A model generated the notes under the pieces. The model worked only from the letters and a program-made list of their open reading frames with translations, was not told where the DNA came from and ran no database searches. A DNA stretch of 64,000 nt, taken from Gemmatimonadota bacterium (GTDB lineage Bacteria > Gemmatimonadota > Gemmatimonadetes > Palauibacterales > Palauibacteraceae). The position numbers and the translations under genes were made by a program. The number at the start of each line of letters is the position of its first letter. Position 1 is the first letter of the stretch. The stretch covers positions 1-64,000 of the forward strand of contig JAJDUL010000020.1 in the NCBI GenBank assembly GCA_022826685.1, written 5' to 3'. Below are positions 1 through 9,500 of this stretch, in pieces.

Positions 1-588
1 CCCCATGTTGTAGTGCGTGACGAAGTAGTCGCTGCTCTCCTGGACGAGATCGCCGCCCATCCCCTCCGGCATGTCCATCATCGCGCCGGCCGACATGGTC
101 TGGTCGGGCGTGTCGAGGTTGGCCACCATGCCCTTCAGCGCCCACTCCCCGTCCACGTTCTCGGCCACGCCCATGTAGTAGCCGGAGTTGCGCGCGTCCC
201 CGCCGGTCAGCACGTAGTGTCCGCGCGCGACGACCTGGTCGCCGAACCCCATCGCGGCGCCGGGGTGGATCGCGAGCTCCGAACTCCCCGCGTCCATCCG
301 CGACTGGAGGCCCTCGCCGATCGCTTCCCTTCCGTAGAGCATGGCCCCGGAGCTGCCCCAGAGGACTCCGTCCTCGACGAACTTGCTCGCGACCATGCTG
401 CCGTGACCCATGTTGTAGTGCGTCTGCCAGTAATCCGTGATCGTCGCCATCGCCGCATCGGCGTCGAGCATGGCGGGGGCGTCGTCCATCGCCTCCGTCA
501 TCTCCTCCGTCGCGGCCTCTTCCGTCTCCGCCCCGCCGCAGGCGATGCTCAGAGCCAGGGCAAAGGGAGCCAGGGTGCGGATGCGCAT
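1..588 (-). CDS. SnoaL/DUF4440-like lipoprotein (C-terminus cut by window edge)
   Basis: Reading frame on the minus strand, open through the window edge, so the 3' end is missing. It starts at ATG 588 behind a strong ribosome binding site (AAGGAGG, 596-602). The N-terminus has a lipoprotein signal peptide (lipobox LSIAC, Cys about residue 16) and an acidic linker. An NTF2-like fold of the SnoaL/DUF4440 type follows, beginning around YWQTHYNMG. At the truncated end the motif recurs as YFVTHYNMG, so the protein probably carries two tandem NTF2-like domains. This fold usually binds small ligands or has a scaffold role; no catalytic residues can be assigned here. It is divergently arranged with the metalloprotease gene. 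The family call is inference from pattern. Confidence 0.65.
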   Translation of the reverse strand, partial: MRIRTLAPFALALSIACGGAETEEAATEEMTEAMDDAPAMLDADAAMATITDYWQTHYNMGHGSMVASKFVEDGVLWGSSGAMLYGREAIGEGLQSRMDAGSSELAIHPGAAMGFGDQVVARGHYVLTGGDARNSGYYMGVAENVDGEWALKGMVANLDTPDQTMSAGAMMDMPEGMGGDLVQESSDYFVTHYNMG

Positions 589-823
589 TCGAGTACCTCC
601 TTCAAAGTAAGACGTCGCGCCCTCCGCACGCGTGCCTTTCACCGCGGGGACGGTCGACGAGACCGGGCGTAACTGCTGGAACCCTACGCGTTACAAGGCG
701 GATCCGTCAATGCGGATGGGCCGTCTGCGTTGGCCCGCCATTCCACCCCCGCTTACGTTGGGCGCCCGGGTCCATGATCGCCGAGACCCGCCCACACCAT
801 CTCCGAACCGGGAAGCCAACAGC

Positions 824-3349
824 ATGGTCCAGATCGCGCGCAGCACACGCCCTCTCGTCCTCATCCTGACGCTCTCGCTCCTCGTCGTGGTCACGGGCTG
901 CATCCGGCCCTTCGCCCGGCCGGCGCCCGGCCCGTCCGCCTCGAGCGGAGGTGGACCCGGCGCCCGCGGCGGCGGGGGGGACGACGACGACGGGCCGGAA
1001 CCGTACTCCGAAGTCGTCACGGAGGAGGCGGTCACGGACTCCGGGATGGTCCACGTCCACCGGGTGGACGACAAATGGCTGTTCGAGATTCCGAACGAGA
1101 TTCTGGGACGCGAGATCCTGCTCGTGAGCCGGCTGGCGTCGGTTCCCGAGGGGATGGGCTACGGCGGACAGAAGGCGAACACACAGGTCATTCGCTGGGA
1201 GAAGAACGGGTCCGACGACGAGCGGATCTTCCTCCGCGTCGTGAGACACACGAACGTGGCGGACGAAGCCCTTCCGGTGGCGCGGGCCGTGCGGGGCGCG
1301 AACTTCGAGCCGATTCTGCGGGCCTTCGACATCGAGGCGCTGAACGAGGACTCGACGAGCGTCGTCATCGACGCCACGCCGCTCTTCGAATCCGACATCC
1401 CGATGTTCGGACTGAGCCAGTCCCGCCGCGAGGCGTACCGGGTGCGCTCGCTGGATTCGAACCGCACCTACGTCGACTGGATCAAGAGCTTCCCCCGCAA
1501 CGTCGAGGTGCGGCACGTCCTCACCTACAACGCGCAGACGCCTCCGTCGAACGCGAGCACGAACTCGATCTCGATGGAGATGAACCAGTCGATGGTCCTG
1601 CTCCCGGACGAACCGATGCAGCCGCGGCTGCACGACGAGCGCGTCGGGTACTTCAACGTGGACCAGGTGGACTACGGCCTCAGCGACCAGAAGGTCGTCA
1701 CGCGCACCTATATCACGCGCTGGCGGTTGGAGCCGAGCGACACGGCCGCCTTCCGCCGCGGCGAACTCGTCGACCCGGTCAAACCCATCATCTACTACCT
1801 CGACCCGGCGACGCCGGAGAAGTGGCGGCCCTACCTGATTCAGGGCATCGAGGACTGGCAGGAGGCGTTCGAGGCGGCGGGGTTCAGCAACGCGATCCAG
1901 GGGCGCATGCCGCCCTCCTTCGAGGAGGACCCGGAGTTCAGCCCGGAGGACGTGCGCTACTCCGTGATCCGCTGGCTCCCCTCACAGGTGCAGAACGCCT
2001 CCGGGCCGCACGTCCACGACCCGCGCACGGGCGAGATTCTGGAGAGCGACATCCAGTGGTATCACAACGTCGCGAACCTGCTCCGGAACTGGTATCTGAT
2101 TCAGACCGGGGCCGTGAATCCGGCGGCGCGCCGGGCCCTCTTCGAAGACGAGGTCATGGGCGAGCTGATTCGCTTCGTCGCCGCGCACGAGGTCGGCCAC
2201 ACGATCGGGCTCCCGCACAATATGAAATCGAGTTCCGGCTTCTCGGTGGACTCGCTGCGGGCGCCGGGATTCGTGTGCCGCAACGGGGTCGCCCCTTCGA
2301 TCATGGACTATGCGCGCTTCAACTACGTCGCGCAGCCCGAGGACGAGGGCGCGTGTACGGACCCGCGGGTCGGCCCGTACGACCTCTTCTCGGTCAACTG
2401 GGGTTACCGGCCGATCCTGGACGAGGACACGGACGGGGAGCGCGCCACGCTCGACGCCTGGATTCGGGAGGTGGAGGACGACCCGGTCTACCATTTCGGC
2501 GACGGCAACCCGATCGATCCGACCTCCCAGACGGAGGCGATCGGCTCCGACGCGATGGAGGCGAGCGACCTTGGCATCGAGAACCTGAAGCGGATCCTGC
2601 CCAACCTGATCGAGTGGAGCAGCGACGGCCGCGAGGGCGAGAACTACGAGGAACTGGCGGAACTCTACAACAACCTCATCGGCCAGTGGAGCCGCTACAT
2701 GGGCCACGTCGCGACCGTGGTCGGCGGGGTGACGCGCACGCGGAAGCGCATCGGGCAGGAGGGCCCGGTGTACGAGTTCGTCGACGAAGCCACGCAGCGG
2801 CGCGCCATGGACTTCTTCGCGCGACAGGCCTTCGACCCGCCCACGTGGATGGTCGACGAGGACATCCTCTCGAAGATCGAGAACCCGTCGACCGTGGACC
2901 GCTTGCGCGGCATCCAGGTTCGGGTCGTGAACCTGATCCTCGACCCCGGCCGCATGCAGCGGCTGATCGAGGCGGAAGCGCGCAACGGGGACGACCACTA
3001 CAGCCTGGGCGAGATGTTCGAGGATCTGCGCGCCTCGATCTGGGGAGAGCTGGACACGGGCGCCTCGATCGGGGTCTACCGGCGCAATCTCCAGCGCGGG
3101 CACCTGGAGCGGCTCGAGTACCTGATGACGCAGGAACTCACGCTCCCGTTCTTCTTCTTCGGCGGCCTCTCCGACTTCTTCACCTCGGTGGACGTGTCCC
3201 AGTCGGACATCCGCGCCTTCGTGCGGGGTGAACTCCACGGGCTCCAGGACGCGATCGAACGCGCCCTCCGACGCCGCCTCGACCGCACGACGGACCTGCA
3301 CCTGCGTGACGCCCTGGCCAGGATCGACGACATCCTCGACCCCGACTGA
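824..3349 (+). CDS. Zinc-dependent metalloprotease lipoprotein (DUF5117/DUF4953 type)
   Basis: Predicted secreted, lipid-anchored zinc peptidase of about 841 aa. The frame is open further upstream, but ATG 824 is chosen because it places a clean lipoprotein signal at the N-terminus (hydrophobic core then VVVTGC). A Gly/Asp-rich linker follows (SSGGGPGARGGGGDDDDG). The catalytic site is a metzincin-type HEVGHTIGLPH: H455, H459 and H465 bind zinc and E456 is the general base. A Met-turn-like SIMDYARF follows at about residue 494. This layout, with a long N-terminal domain before the zinc site and a helical C-terminal region, fits the DUF5118/DUF5117/DUF4953 family of bacterial outer-membrane or periplasmic proteases. 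The substrate is unknown. It looks monocistronic. Confidence 0.85.
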   Translation: MVQIARSTRPLVLILTLSLLVVVTGCIRPFARPAPGPSASSGGGPGARGGGGDDDDGPEPYSEVVTEEAVTDSGMVHVHRVDDKWLFEIPNEILGREILLVSRLASVPEGMGYGGQKANTQVIRWEKNGSDDERIFLRVVRHTNVADEALPVARAVRGANFEPILRAFDIEALNEDSTSVVIDATPLFESDIPMFGLSQSRREAYRVRSLDSNRTYVDWIKSFPRNVEVRHVLTYNAQTPPSNASTNSISMEMNQSMVLLPDEPMQPRLHDERVGYFNVDQVDYGLSDQKVVTRTYITRWRLEPSDTAAFRRGELVDPVKPIIYYLDPATPEKWRPYLIQGIEDWQEAFEAAGFSNAIQGRMPPSFEEDPEFSPEDVRYSVIRWLPSQVQNASGPHVHDPRTGEILESDIQWYHNVANLLRNWYLIQTGAVNPAARRALFEDEVMGELIRFVAAHEVGHTIGLPHNMKSSSGFSVDSLRAPGFVCRNGVAPSIMDYARFNYVAQPEDEGACTDPRVGPYDLFSVNWGYRPILDEDTDGERATLDAWIREVEDDPVYHFGDGNPIDPTSQTEAIGSDAMEASDLGIENLKRILPNLIEWSSDGREGENYEELAELYNNLIGQWSRYMGHVATVVGGVTRTRKRIGQEGPVYEFVDEATQRRAMDFFARQAFDPPTWMVDEDILSKIENPSTVDRLRGIQVRVVNLILDPGRMQRLIEAEARNGDDHYSLGEMFEDLRASIWGELDTGASIGVYRRNLQRGHLERLEYLMTQELTLPFFFFGGLSDFFTSVDVSQSDIRAFVRGELHGLQDAIERALRRRLDRTTDLHLRDALARIDDILDPD

Positions 3350-3350
3350 G

Positions 3351-3369
3351 CCGACGGGCGTTATTGGCG
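3351..3369 (+). repeat. 19-bp direct repeat copy 1 flanking hsp20
   Basis: The sequence ccgacgggcgttattggcg lies one base after the metalloprotease stop. It matches 4142-4160 at 17 of 19 positions in the same orientation. The two copies bracket the hsp20 gene. Function unknown. Confidence 0.5.
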
Positions 3370-3398
3370 TAGGGGATCCTGACAACGGGCCCCAAAAT

Positions 3399-3430
3399 GA
3401 AGAGGGCCGGGTACGCTCCCGGCCCTCTTC
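3399..3430 (-). terminator. Intrinsic terminator of hsp20
   Basis: Perfect 13-bp inverted repeat (gaagagggccggg, 3399-3411; cccggccctcttc, 3418-3430) with a 6-nt loop. Read on the minus strand it is followed by TCATTTTGGGG, giving a short U-run. It sits about 40 nt after the hsp20 stop. The plus-strand side lacks a T-run, so it mainly serves hsp20. Confidence 0.8.
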
Positions 3431-3470
3431 GCTTGAGCGGCGCCCGCGCCCGGAAGGCGCTGCGCGATGC

Positions 3471-3902
3471 CTACTTCGCGGCGCCGACCGCGACGCGGTG
3501 CGGCTTCGCCTCCGGTGACTTCGGCAACTCGACCGTGAGCACGCCGGCGTCGAGGTGCGCGTGGACGTCCTCGCCCCGGATGGAGGCCGGGAGCGAGAAG
3601 CTGCGCGTGAACCGCTCGTTTCGCCGCTCGCGCACGTGGTACGTGCGGCCCTTCTCCTCTTCCTCCTCCGAACGCGCGCCCGAGATCGTGAGCACGCCGC
3701 GATCCACGGTCACGTCGATCTCGGCCTCCGTGAATCCCGGCAGCTCCAGCTCGAGGCCGTAGCCCTCCTCGGTCTCGTACAGATCCGCGGCCGCCGCGGA
3801 ACGGCTCGAGCGATCGAGATCCAGCAGTCCGTTGAACAGCCGGTCGAAGTCGAAATCCCCCCGGCGACGGCTCGGCGCGCGGTGAATGATGGTCGGTAGC
3901 AT
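3471..3902 (-). CDS. Small heat shock protein Hsp20 (alpha-crystallin family)
   Basis: ATP-independent holdase chaperone of 143 aa that binds unfolding cytoplasmic proteins. The frame is open upstream, but ATG 3902 is chosen because GGAGGAG lies just before it and the protein then has normal family length. A short basic N-terminus (about residues 1-40) precedes the alpha-crystallin domain. The domain is recognisable by ELELPGFTEAEIDVTVDRG, the strand GVLTISGARS, and the terminal A-x-x-x-x-GVLTVELPK signature. The C-terminal tail is short and lacks a clear IxI motif. It has its own terminator, so it is probably monocistronic. I saw no CIRCE element or clear heat-shock promoter upstream. Confidence 0.93.
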   Translation of the reverse strand: MLPTIIHRAPSRRRGDFDFDRLFNGLLDLDRSSRSAAAADLYETEEGYGLELELPGFTEAEIDVTVDRGVLTISGARSEEEEEKGRTYHVRERRNERFTRSFSLPASIRGEDVHAHLDAGVLTVELPKSPEAKPHRVAVGAAK

Positions 3903-4141
3903 GGCGATACTCCTCCGTGTCTGTGGAACGGTGTTCGTGATCCGCCGCGGCGGCCTGACGGCCTGGCTGGCAGCCCGTGCCGGACCGCGGCACTGGAGGA
4001 GTACTGCAACCGCCGTGCCCGAACCCGGGTTTCGGTCCCCGACGGTCGCTGCCATCGGTGCGGGTCGGGATCGCGGAGACTGACCGTCCCGACGGAGTTG
4101 GCTCGAAGCCCCCGCCGGAGCTACGCCAAATTGGCAGCCGG

Positions 4142-4160
4142 CCGATGGGCGTTATTGTCG
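4142..4160 (+). repeat. 19-bp direct repeat copy 2 flanking hsp20
   Basis: The sequence ccgatgggcgttattgtcg matches 3351-3369 at 17 of 19 positions. It lies 12 bp beyond the stop of the minus-strand lipoprotein gene, in the gap upstream of hsp20. Confidence 0.5.
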
Positions 4161-4171
4161 GGGGGTGTCTG

Positions 4172-4732
4172 TCAGGGCCTCAGGCCGAGGAGCGAGGGGA
4201 GGGCGCGGCCGAACCATTGTCCGATCGAGGTCACCGGTACGGAAACGCCCACTGCGGTGGACGCCTGGGGGGCATCCGAGCCCGGCCCGGCGCCGGCGTC
4301 GCCTCCCCCGACACCCGCCGCGGCGGCCGCGAGGGCCGCGGTGCCCGCCACGATTCCGGCGCCGAGCAGGACGCTCTTCGTCGTCGAGAATTCGCGCACC
4401 TCGATACTCACGAGACCGTCCCGGGCCAAGCTCAGGGTGTCGTACTGCACGACATCGCGGAACATGCCAACGGTGTGACGCGTGCTCGCTTCGAACCGGA
4501 TCGAATCTCCCACGCTGATGATCTTCCCCTCGATCGCGACGGTCCCGGGAGGCGCGTTGGGATTGGCGACCGCGGACTGGAGCGGCACGCGCATTCGCGC
4601 CACGGCGCCCACGGGGGCCTCTTCCGTAAGCCGATAGGAGTAGCAACCCGGGACCGCGAGCACCGCGCACAGGAGGGCGACGAGCCGGCGCCGCCACGCT
4701 CGGCCGGCCGGCGGAGAGTCAGAATGCGACAT
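4172..4732 (-). CDS. Putative lipoprotein, last gene of the SusCD operon
   Basis: 186 aa, function unknown. The N-terminus has arginines, a hydrophobic stretch and lipobox LAVPGC, so the mature protein is probably membrane-anchored from about Cys30. The mature part has a beta-rich segment with GTVAIEGKIISVGDS and SIEVREFSTTKSVLLG. A Gly/Ala-rich, probably membrane-inserting or flexible stretch follows (about residues 123-150). It overlaps the end of the upstream lipoprotein gene by 14 bp, which puts it in the SusC-SusD operon. It may be an accessory surface or periplasmic component, but no domain could be named. Confidence 0.7.
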   Translation of the reverse strand: MSHSDSPPAGRAWRRRLVALLCAVLAVPGCYSYRLTEEAPVGAVARMRVPLQSAVANPNAPPGTVAIEGKIISVGDSIRFEASTRHTVGMFRDVVQYDTLSLARDGLVSIEVREFSTTKSVLLGAGIVAGTAALAAAAAGVGGGDAGAGPGSDAPQASTAVGVSVPVTSIGQWFGRALPSLLGLRP

Positions 4733-5189
4733 CGAGATCTCGCGTCAGAAGCTGGTTGAAGGAGTAGACGAAGTGCCAGGGCTCGCCCGGAAAGATCCCG
4801 CCGGCTTCGTCCACGAGGCCCCGGTCGTCCACATTCACGATGACTTGAACCGAAAGCGTATCCCCGTCCACCGACTCCGCCTGGACGAACCACCGCCGGT
4901 CGATGGAGATATTCATCGCTCGCTGGAAGGGGATCTCGTGAACGACGGTATCGGCCCGGACCACCTGCACCCGCGTCACGCCGAACTCGTTGAGGCCGGC
5001 CACGAATTGCGTGGAGTAGATCGCCCGGACCCGCGTGCCCGCCTCGCCCCGCATCGCGAAATGGATGTTCTCGGGCGTCGGGTCATCGAGAATCGCCGAG
5101 CAGCCGCCAAGGGTGACGGCCGCCAGCAGGAGCGGCAGACCCGGGAGGGGGGAGGCGGCCGGGGATGGCCGCCTCCCCCGCGGACTCAA
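4719..5189 (-). CDS. Putative lipoprotein in SusCD operon (TTG start)
   Basis: 156 aa, function unknown. TTG 5189 is chosen because it overlaps the susD stop as TTGA and yields a well-formed lipoprotein signal (AAVTLGGC, Cys about residue 28). No ATG or GTG fits. The mature domain looks beta-rich, with TRVRAIYSTQFVAGLNEFGV and a repeated valine pattern (QVIVNVDD). It is coupled to susD and overlaps the next lipoprotein gene. Position in the operon suggests a helper of the SusCD import complex; that is inference. Confidence 0.65.
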   Translation of the reverse strand: MSPRGRRPSPAASPLPGLPLLLAAVTLGGCSAILDDPTPENIHFAMRGEAGTRVRAIYSTQFVAGLNEFGVTRVQVVRADTVVHEIPFQRAMNISIDRRWFVQAESVDGDTLSVQVIVNVDDRGLVDEAGGIFPGEPWHFVYSFNQLLTRDLDVAF

Positions 5190-6517
5190 CCTCCGCAACC
5201 CAGGCCGTTCAGGTGGCAGTTCGCCCGCAGCTCGATGATCGAGATCGGGAGCATCGTACCCGGCTGCGACAACGCGGCCGAGGCACCCTGCCACTGGGGA
5301 TCGGTCATTCCCCACCGGTACATGTCCGCCAGGCGCAGGCCCTGCAGCAGCACGTTCACCCGCCGCGTGTGCTGGAGCATCTCCATCTCGGAGATCTGGC
5401 CGGAGTACGGCGTGCTGCCGTCCAGCGCGCGGATGTGGTTGATGTGCATGGCGAAGCCGTTGGAATCCCCGCCCGCCAGCGCGTTCTCGGCCAGAATCAG
5501 GTGCATCATCCGGGCGGAGGTCAGCGTCAGGGGCGGATAGACCCCGCCCTTGTCGAGGTAGTTTCCGCCCTTCCACTGATTCAGCCACTTGATGACCGCC
5601 GGGTCGTCGACGCCATCGATGGGATCCTTGAGCGCGATCCCGTTGATGTCGTTCTGGTCGTCCACCGTGGCGATCGAGAGATCGATCTGGTTCTCCTTGC
5701 GGTCGTTGACCCACGACGCCATCGAGTTGGTGCGGCTGGCGCTCGAGAACGTCAGGTTGTGCGTCCAGTCCGCCTGGACGCTCGCGAGCACCGCGGCGGC
5801 GTCCGCGCCCGCGTCGGCCGAGGACACCAGCCCGCTTCCGGATGGCGACGGGTTGATCGCGTCCCATATCGCGCGGGACTGCCTGGCGCGGGCGCGAAGA
5901 GCCCTCGCCCGGGTCGCCATGTCCATGTCTCCCACTTCGTTGAAGCCGGACATGGCCGAGGAGAACCTGTCGATCGCACCGTCCAGCACCGAGGACATGT
6001 TGCCCGGTCCGATCGGAGGTCCGCTCTCCGTCTTGTCCGAGAACGCGAAGTCCTCCTGGATCTCTCCGATCACCATGTAGATGATGCCGGAGTACATGTA
6101 CGCCCGAGCCAGGTCGGTCTTGATCGAGTTGGACGGGTTGTTGCCGTGATGCTCCTGGAGGATTTCGATGGCTTCATCGCTCATCCACCGGGCCTGTCCC
6201 ATGGCCGGGAACGGGCCATCGATGAACTCGTTCAGCGGATCATCCACGAATCCGAGGTCGAGCGAGAGCCAGGCATCCCTGGAGCCGATCCAGCGCATCT
6301 CGTCGGACGCGACCAGGTACGGCTGCCAGGATTGTGAAACGGAAGACGCCACGAGCGTGAGCGTTCCGTTCACGACGGCGGACGCCGCCGCCTCCTGGCG
6401 GACATCCTCTTCGACCAGGTCGTTGGGGTTGTTGACGTCCAGCAGGTCGCCGCATCCGAGCGCGAAAACGGCCAGAAGAGGCGTGGCCAAACAGGCCTTG
6501 AGATATCGATTCTTCAT
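5186..6517 (-). CDS. SusD/RagB-family substrate-binding lipoprotein
   Basis: 443 aa surface-exposed lipoprotein that acts as the lid of a SusC-type TonB-dependent importer. It has a lipoprotein signal (AVFALGC) followed by the family-typical GDLLDVNNPNDLVEEDV. The TPR-like helical core continues with AIEILQEHHGN and a YSGIIYMVIGEIQEDF segment. The C-terminal part has the usual RRVNVLLQGLRLADMYRWG helix found in SusD proteins. Length is at the short end for the family. It lies 21 bp after susC and is followed by a coupled lipoprotein gene. Substrate is not deducible; no glycan-degrading enzyme is adjacent. Confidence 0.88.
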   Translation of the reverse strand: MKNRYLKACLATPLLAVFALGCGDLLDVNNPNDLVEEDVRQEAAASAVVNGTLTLVASSVSQSWQPYLVASDEMRWIGSRDAWLSLDLGFVDDPLNEFIDGPFPAMGQARWMSDEAIEILQEHHGNNPSNSIKTDLARAYMYSGIIYMVIGEIQEDFAFSDKTESGPPIGPGNMSSVLDGAIDRFSSAMSGFNEVGDMDMATRARALRARARQSRAIWDAINPSPSGSGLVSSADAGADAAAVLASVQADWTHNLTFSSASRTNSMASWVNDRKENQIDLSIATVDDQNDINGIALKDPIDGVDDPAVIKWLNQWKGGNYLDKGGVYPPLTLTSARMMHLILAENALAGGDSNGFAMHINHIRALDGSTPYSGQISEMEMLQHTRRVNVLLQGLRLADMYRWGMTDPQWQGASAALSQPGTMLPISIIELRANCHLNGLGCGG

Positions 6518-6538
6518 GGTTTTCCTCGCTTGGATGAT

Positions 6539-9500
6539 CTAGAGAGTGAGCCGCACGGACATCGTGAAGCGCCGCGGGATCGGAATGCCCCACCCTTCCG
6601 TCGAATTCAGGAAGTTGCAGTTGAGGCCGCCGTTGCAGCGCCCGAGGACGTTGCCCTCCGGGTCCATGCCCGGGTAATCGCCGAGCATGAAGAGCATCAG
6701 GTTGCGCACGCCCATGTTCACCGTCGCGGCCGAAAAGCCCCAGCGCTCGATGACCCCCGCCGGCACGCGGTAGCTGAGCGACAGCTCGCGCCAGTGGATC
6801 GAATCGGCGTCGTAGATCCCGTTCATGCCGCTCATCGGCGAGAGACCCTCGACCTCGTGGGCCCAGGCGATCGCCGCATCAAGCCGCTCGTCCGCCGAGG
6901 AGCCCGGGTTCAGCATCGTGGCGTAGAGTTCGGACGAGCGCGGCGTGTTGCGCCCGATGAAGTTGTTGGCGCGCCGGAACATGCCCGAGAGGTCCTGCAC
7001 CTGGTGGCCGAACTTGTACTCCATGAGCGTCGTCAGCTGGAAGTTGCCCAGGAACGCGAGGTCGAAGCCGAAAGAGCCCGCGTAGTCCGGGGTCGGGTTG
7101 CCGAGGTGCGTGTCGAGCAATCCGGTCCCGCAGTTGTGCGACGCCAGCCCGCCGTTGGGCATCCCGAAGTCCTCGTTGCCGATCGCAAGCGGCTTGAAGC
7201 TGTTGGGGTTGCGCGGCTGGCTGAAGTACGCGAGCGCCTGATCGCGCGTCGGCACGACGCAGGTGCCGTCGACCGGAGCGAGGATGTTCAGCGGGATCGC
7301 CACATCGGCGACCTTCGCACCGAAGAAGGCGCCCGGCGTGAAGCCCTCGACGAGGTAGTTGCGGTAGCGCGGGTAGCTGCCGCCGGTCTTGAGCGGAGGC
7401 GCTCCCCCCATGTCCGAGATCTCCTCGGAGAGGAAGGCCGTGTTCGCGAAGACGTTGAGCGAGATGTCCCGCGCCTGGATCAGGTTGCCGCGGATCCCGA
7501 ACTCGATTCCGGAGGCGAGCACTTCGCCGATGTTGTCGAGCTGGGTCTGCGTGAATCCGCCCGTGACCGGGAACTGCCGCGCCACCATGGCGTCGGTGAC
7601 CGTGCGATCCCACCAGGTCGCCTCGACCGACCACCGGTCGTTGAACAGACCCAGGTCGATCCCGAACTCCAGCTCCGTGGACACCTCGGGCTTCAACTGT
7701 TCGTTGCCGAGATTCGACGGCTGGACGCCGGGACCCACCTCGGTGCCCAGCGACGAGAACGTCGTGAATTTGTCGAAGGCGCCCGGCTGCAGCCCTGACG
7801 TTCCGTAGGCACCCTTGATCCGCATCGACGAGAAGACCTCGCTGTCCCACTGTTCGCTCGGGACGATGGCGAAGTTGGCCTTGGGGTAGAAGGCGGTGTT
7901 GAAGGCCTCACCGAATGCCGAGTTGGCATCCCAGCGCCCCCCCACCGTGACGAAGAGCCAGTTGTCGTATCCGGTCTGGTTCTGCACGTAGCCGCCGATC
8001 TGCGTCACGCGCAGCCAGTTCTCGAACGAGGACTCGGAACCCAGCGCCGAAAGCGTCTCCAGGCCGGGGCCCGGGAAGTCGCGTCCGCTACCGCCCGCCG
8101 ACTGCGCCTGGCGCAGGAATCCCTGACCGCCGAAGAGCAGCGTGTTCTCGATCCGGTCGGTGCTGAAGACGTAGGAGCCCTTGATGTCGGCCGTGATTTC
8201 CCGGCTGCGATTCTCGTTGACGTTCCGGCTCCCGTCGGGGGTCGAGCCCGAGAAGCCATCCACGTTCCACCGATAGGGCCGGAAGCTCACCGCGTCGTCG
8301 GACGTGAAGTCGATGCCGAAGGTCCCGTTGAGGTTGAACTCTTCGGTCGGCGAGAAGTCGAGGTTCGCGGATCCCGCGAAGTGCTGCGAGTTCACGAAGT
8401 TCAGCTGGTACGCGTTCTCGCGCAGCGTGGCGAACGCCGGCTGGCCGTACTGGTTGATCTGTCCGAGCTCCGGGTCGTTGTTGGCGAGCCGAAGCTGCGA
8501 CATGAGCGCCGATGAGAACACGCCGTAGATGTTGTTCGAGTTGTCGGGCGTGTGGTGCTCCATGTCCGAATAGAGCGTCGTCACGCCGATGCGCAGATCG
8601 CTGCTCGGGATCAGCGTGAAGTTGGTGTGGATCGATGCGCGGCGGTTGGTGTCGTTCTCGGGGTCGATCCCCTCCACCGGGTCGAAGTTCCGCGACGCGT
8701 CGTAAGGGCCGTCCTCGGTGGCGAGGCGCCCGGAGGCGAAGTACTGGAACACGCTCGTTCCACCCTGGAGGGATCCGGAGTACGTCTGGCCAAATCCGGT
8801 CGTGAGCAGATCGGGAATCAGATCGCGCTCGACCGGGGTCCAGGGCGACACGGACTCTCCCCAGCGGTTCGACATCAGGTTGACGGCGTCCGCCAGTCGC
8901 TGGGCGTCTCCGTCTCCCGTGCATCCGGGACTCGCGCAGGCCCGCCCGGCGAAGTCGGCGACCGGCAGGATGCGGTTCGTCGGCACGGAGATCCCGGTCA
9001 GGTCGGCACGAAGCGTGAAGCGCGGCGTTCCGATGTTGCCCCGCTTCGTGAAGATCTGGATCACGCCGTTCGAAGCCTCCGTCCCGTAGAGCGTCGCGGC
9101 CGCGGCGCCCTTCAGGATCTCGACGCGCTCGATGGACTCGGGCGGAATGTCGTCGAGGCGGGAGGGGTTCCCCTGCCCGTTGAAGTTCTGAACCGCCGAG
9201 CGGTCCACGCGGATTCCGTCAACGTAGATGATCGGTTCGTTCAGCTGCGACAGCGACGCCGACCCGCGGATGCGGATTCGGGCGCCCTCGCCCGTGTAGC
9301 CCGAGGAGGGCAGCGCCACCACGCCGGGTTCGCGGCCCGCGATGAGCTGGCTGAAGTCGGCGATCGGCGCGTTCTCGAGCTCCGCCGCGTCCAGCGTCGC
9401 GATCGTGTGGCCGAGCCGGCGTTTCTCCGTCGCGACGCCGGTCCCCGTCACGACGATCTCGTCCATCTGGACCGCGGTGACGATGAGGGCGAAGTCGACC

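Noticed and set aside
13-672. Plus-strand open frame at the window start
   Set aside because: It is the antisense of a lipoprotein gene with a signal peptide and a strong ribosome binding site; the plus frame has neither.
3903-4171. CIRCE element or heat-shock promoter upstream of hsp20; imperfect palindrome near 4017-4034
   Set aside because: No TTAGCACTC-N9-GAGTGCTAA was found. The ccgaacccgggtttcgg stretch has an extra base in one arm and no other support.
6530-7798. Long plus-strand open frame opposite susC
   Set aside because: Translation is Arg/His/Val-rich without any family motif, and the minus strand carries clear TonB-receptor motifs. High GC makes such antisense frames common. 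The same holds for 11155-13101 and 29255-30577.
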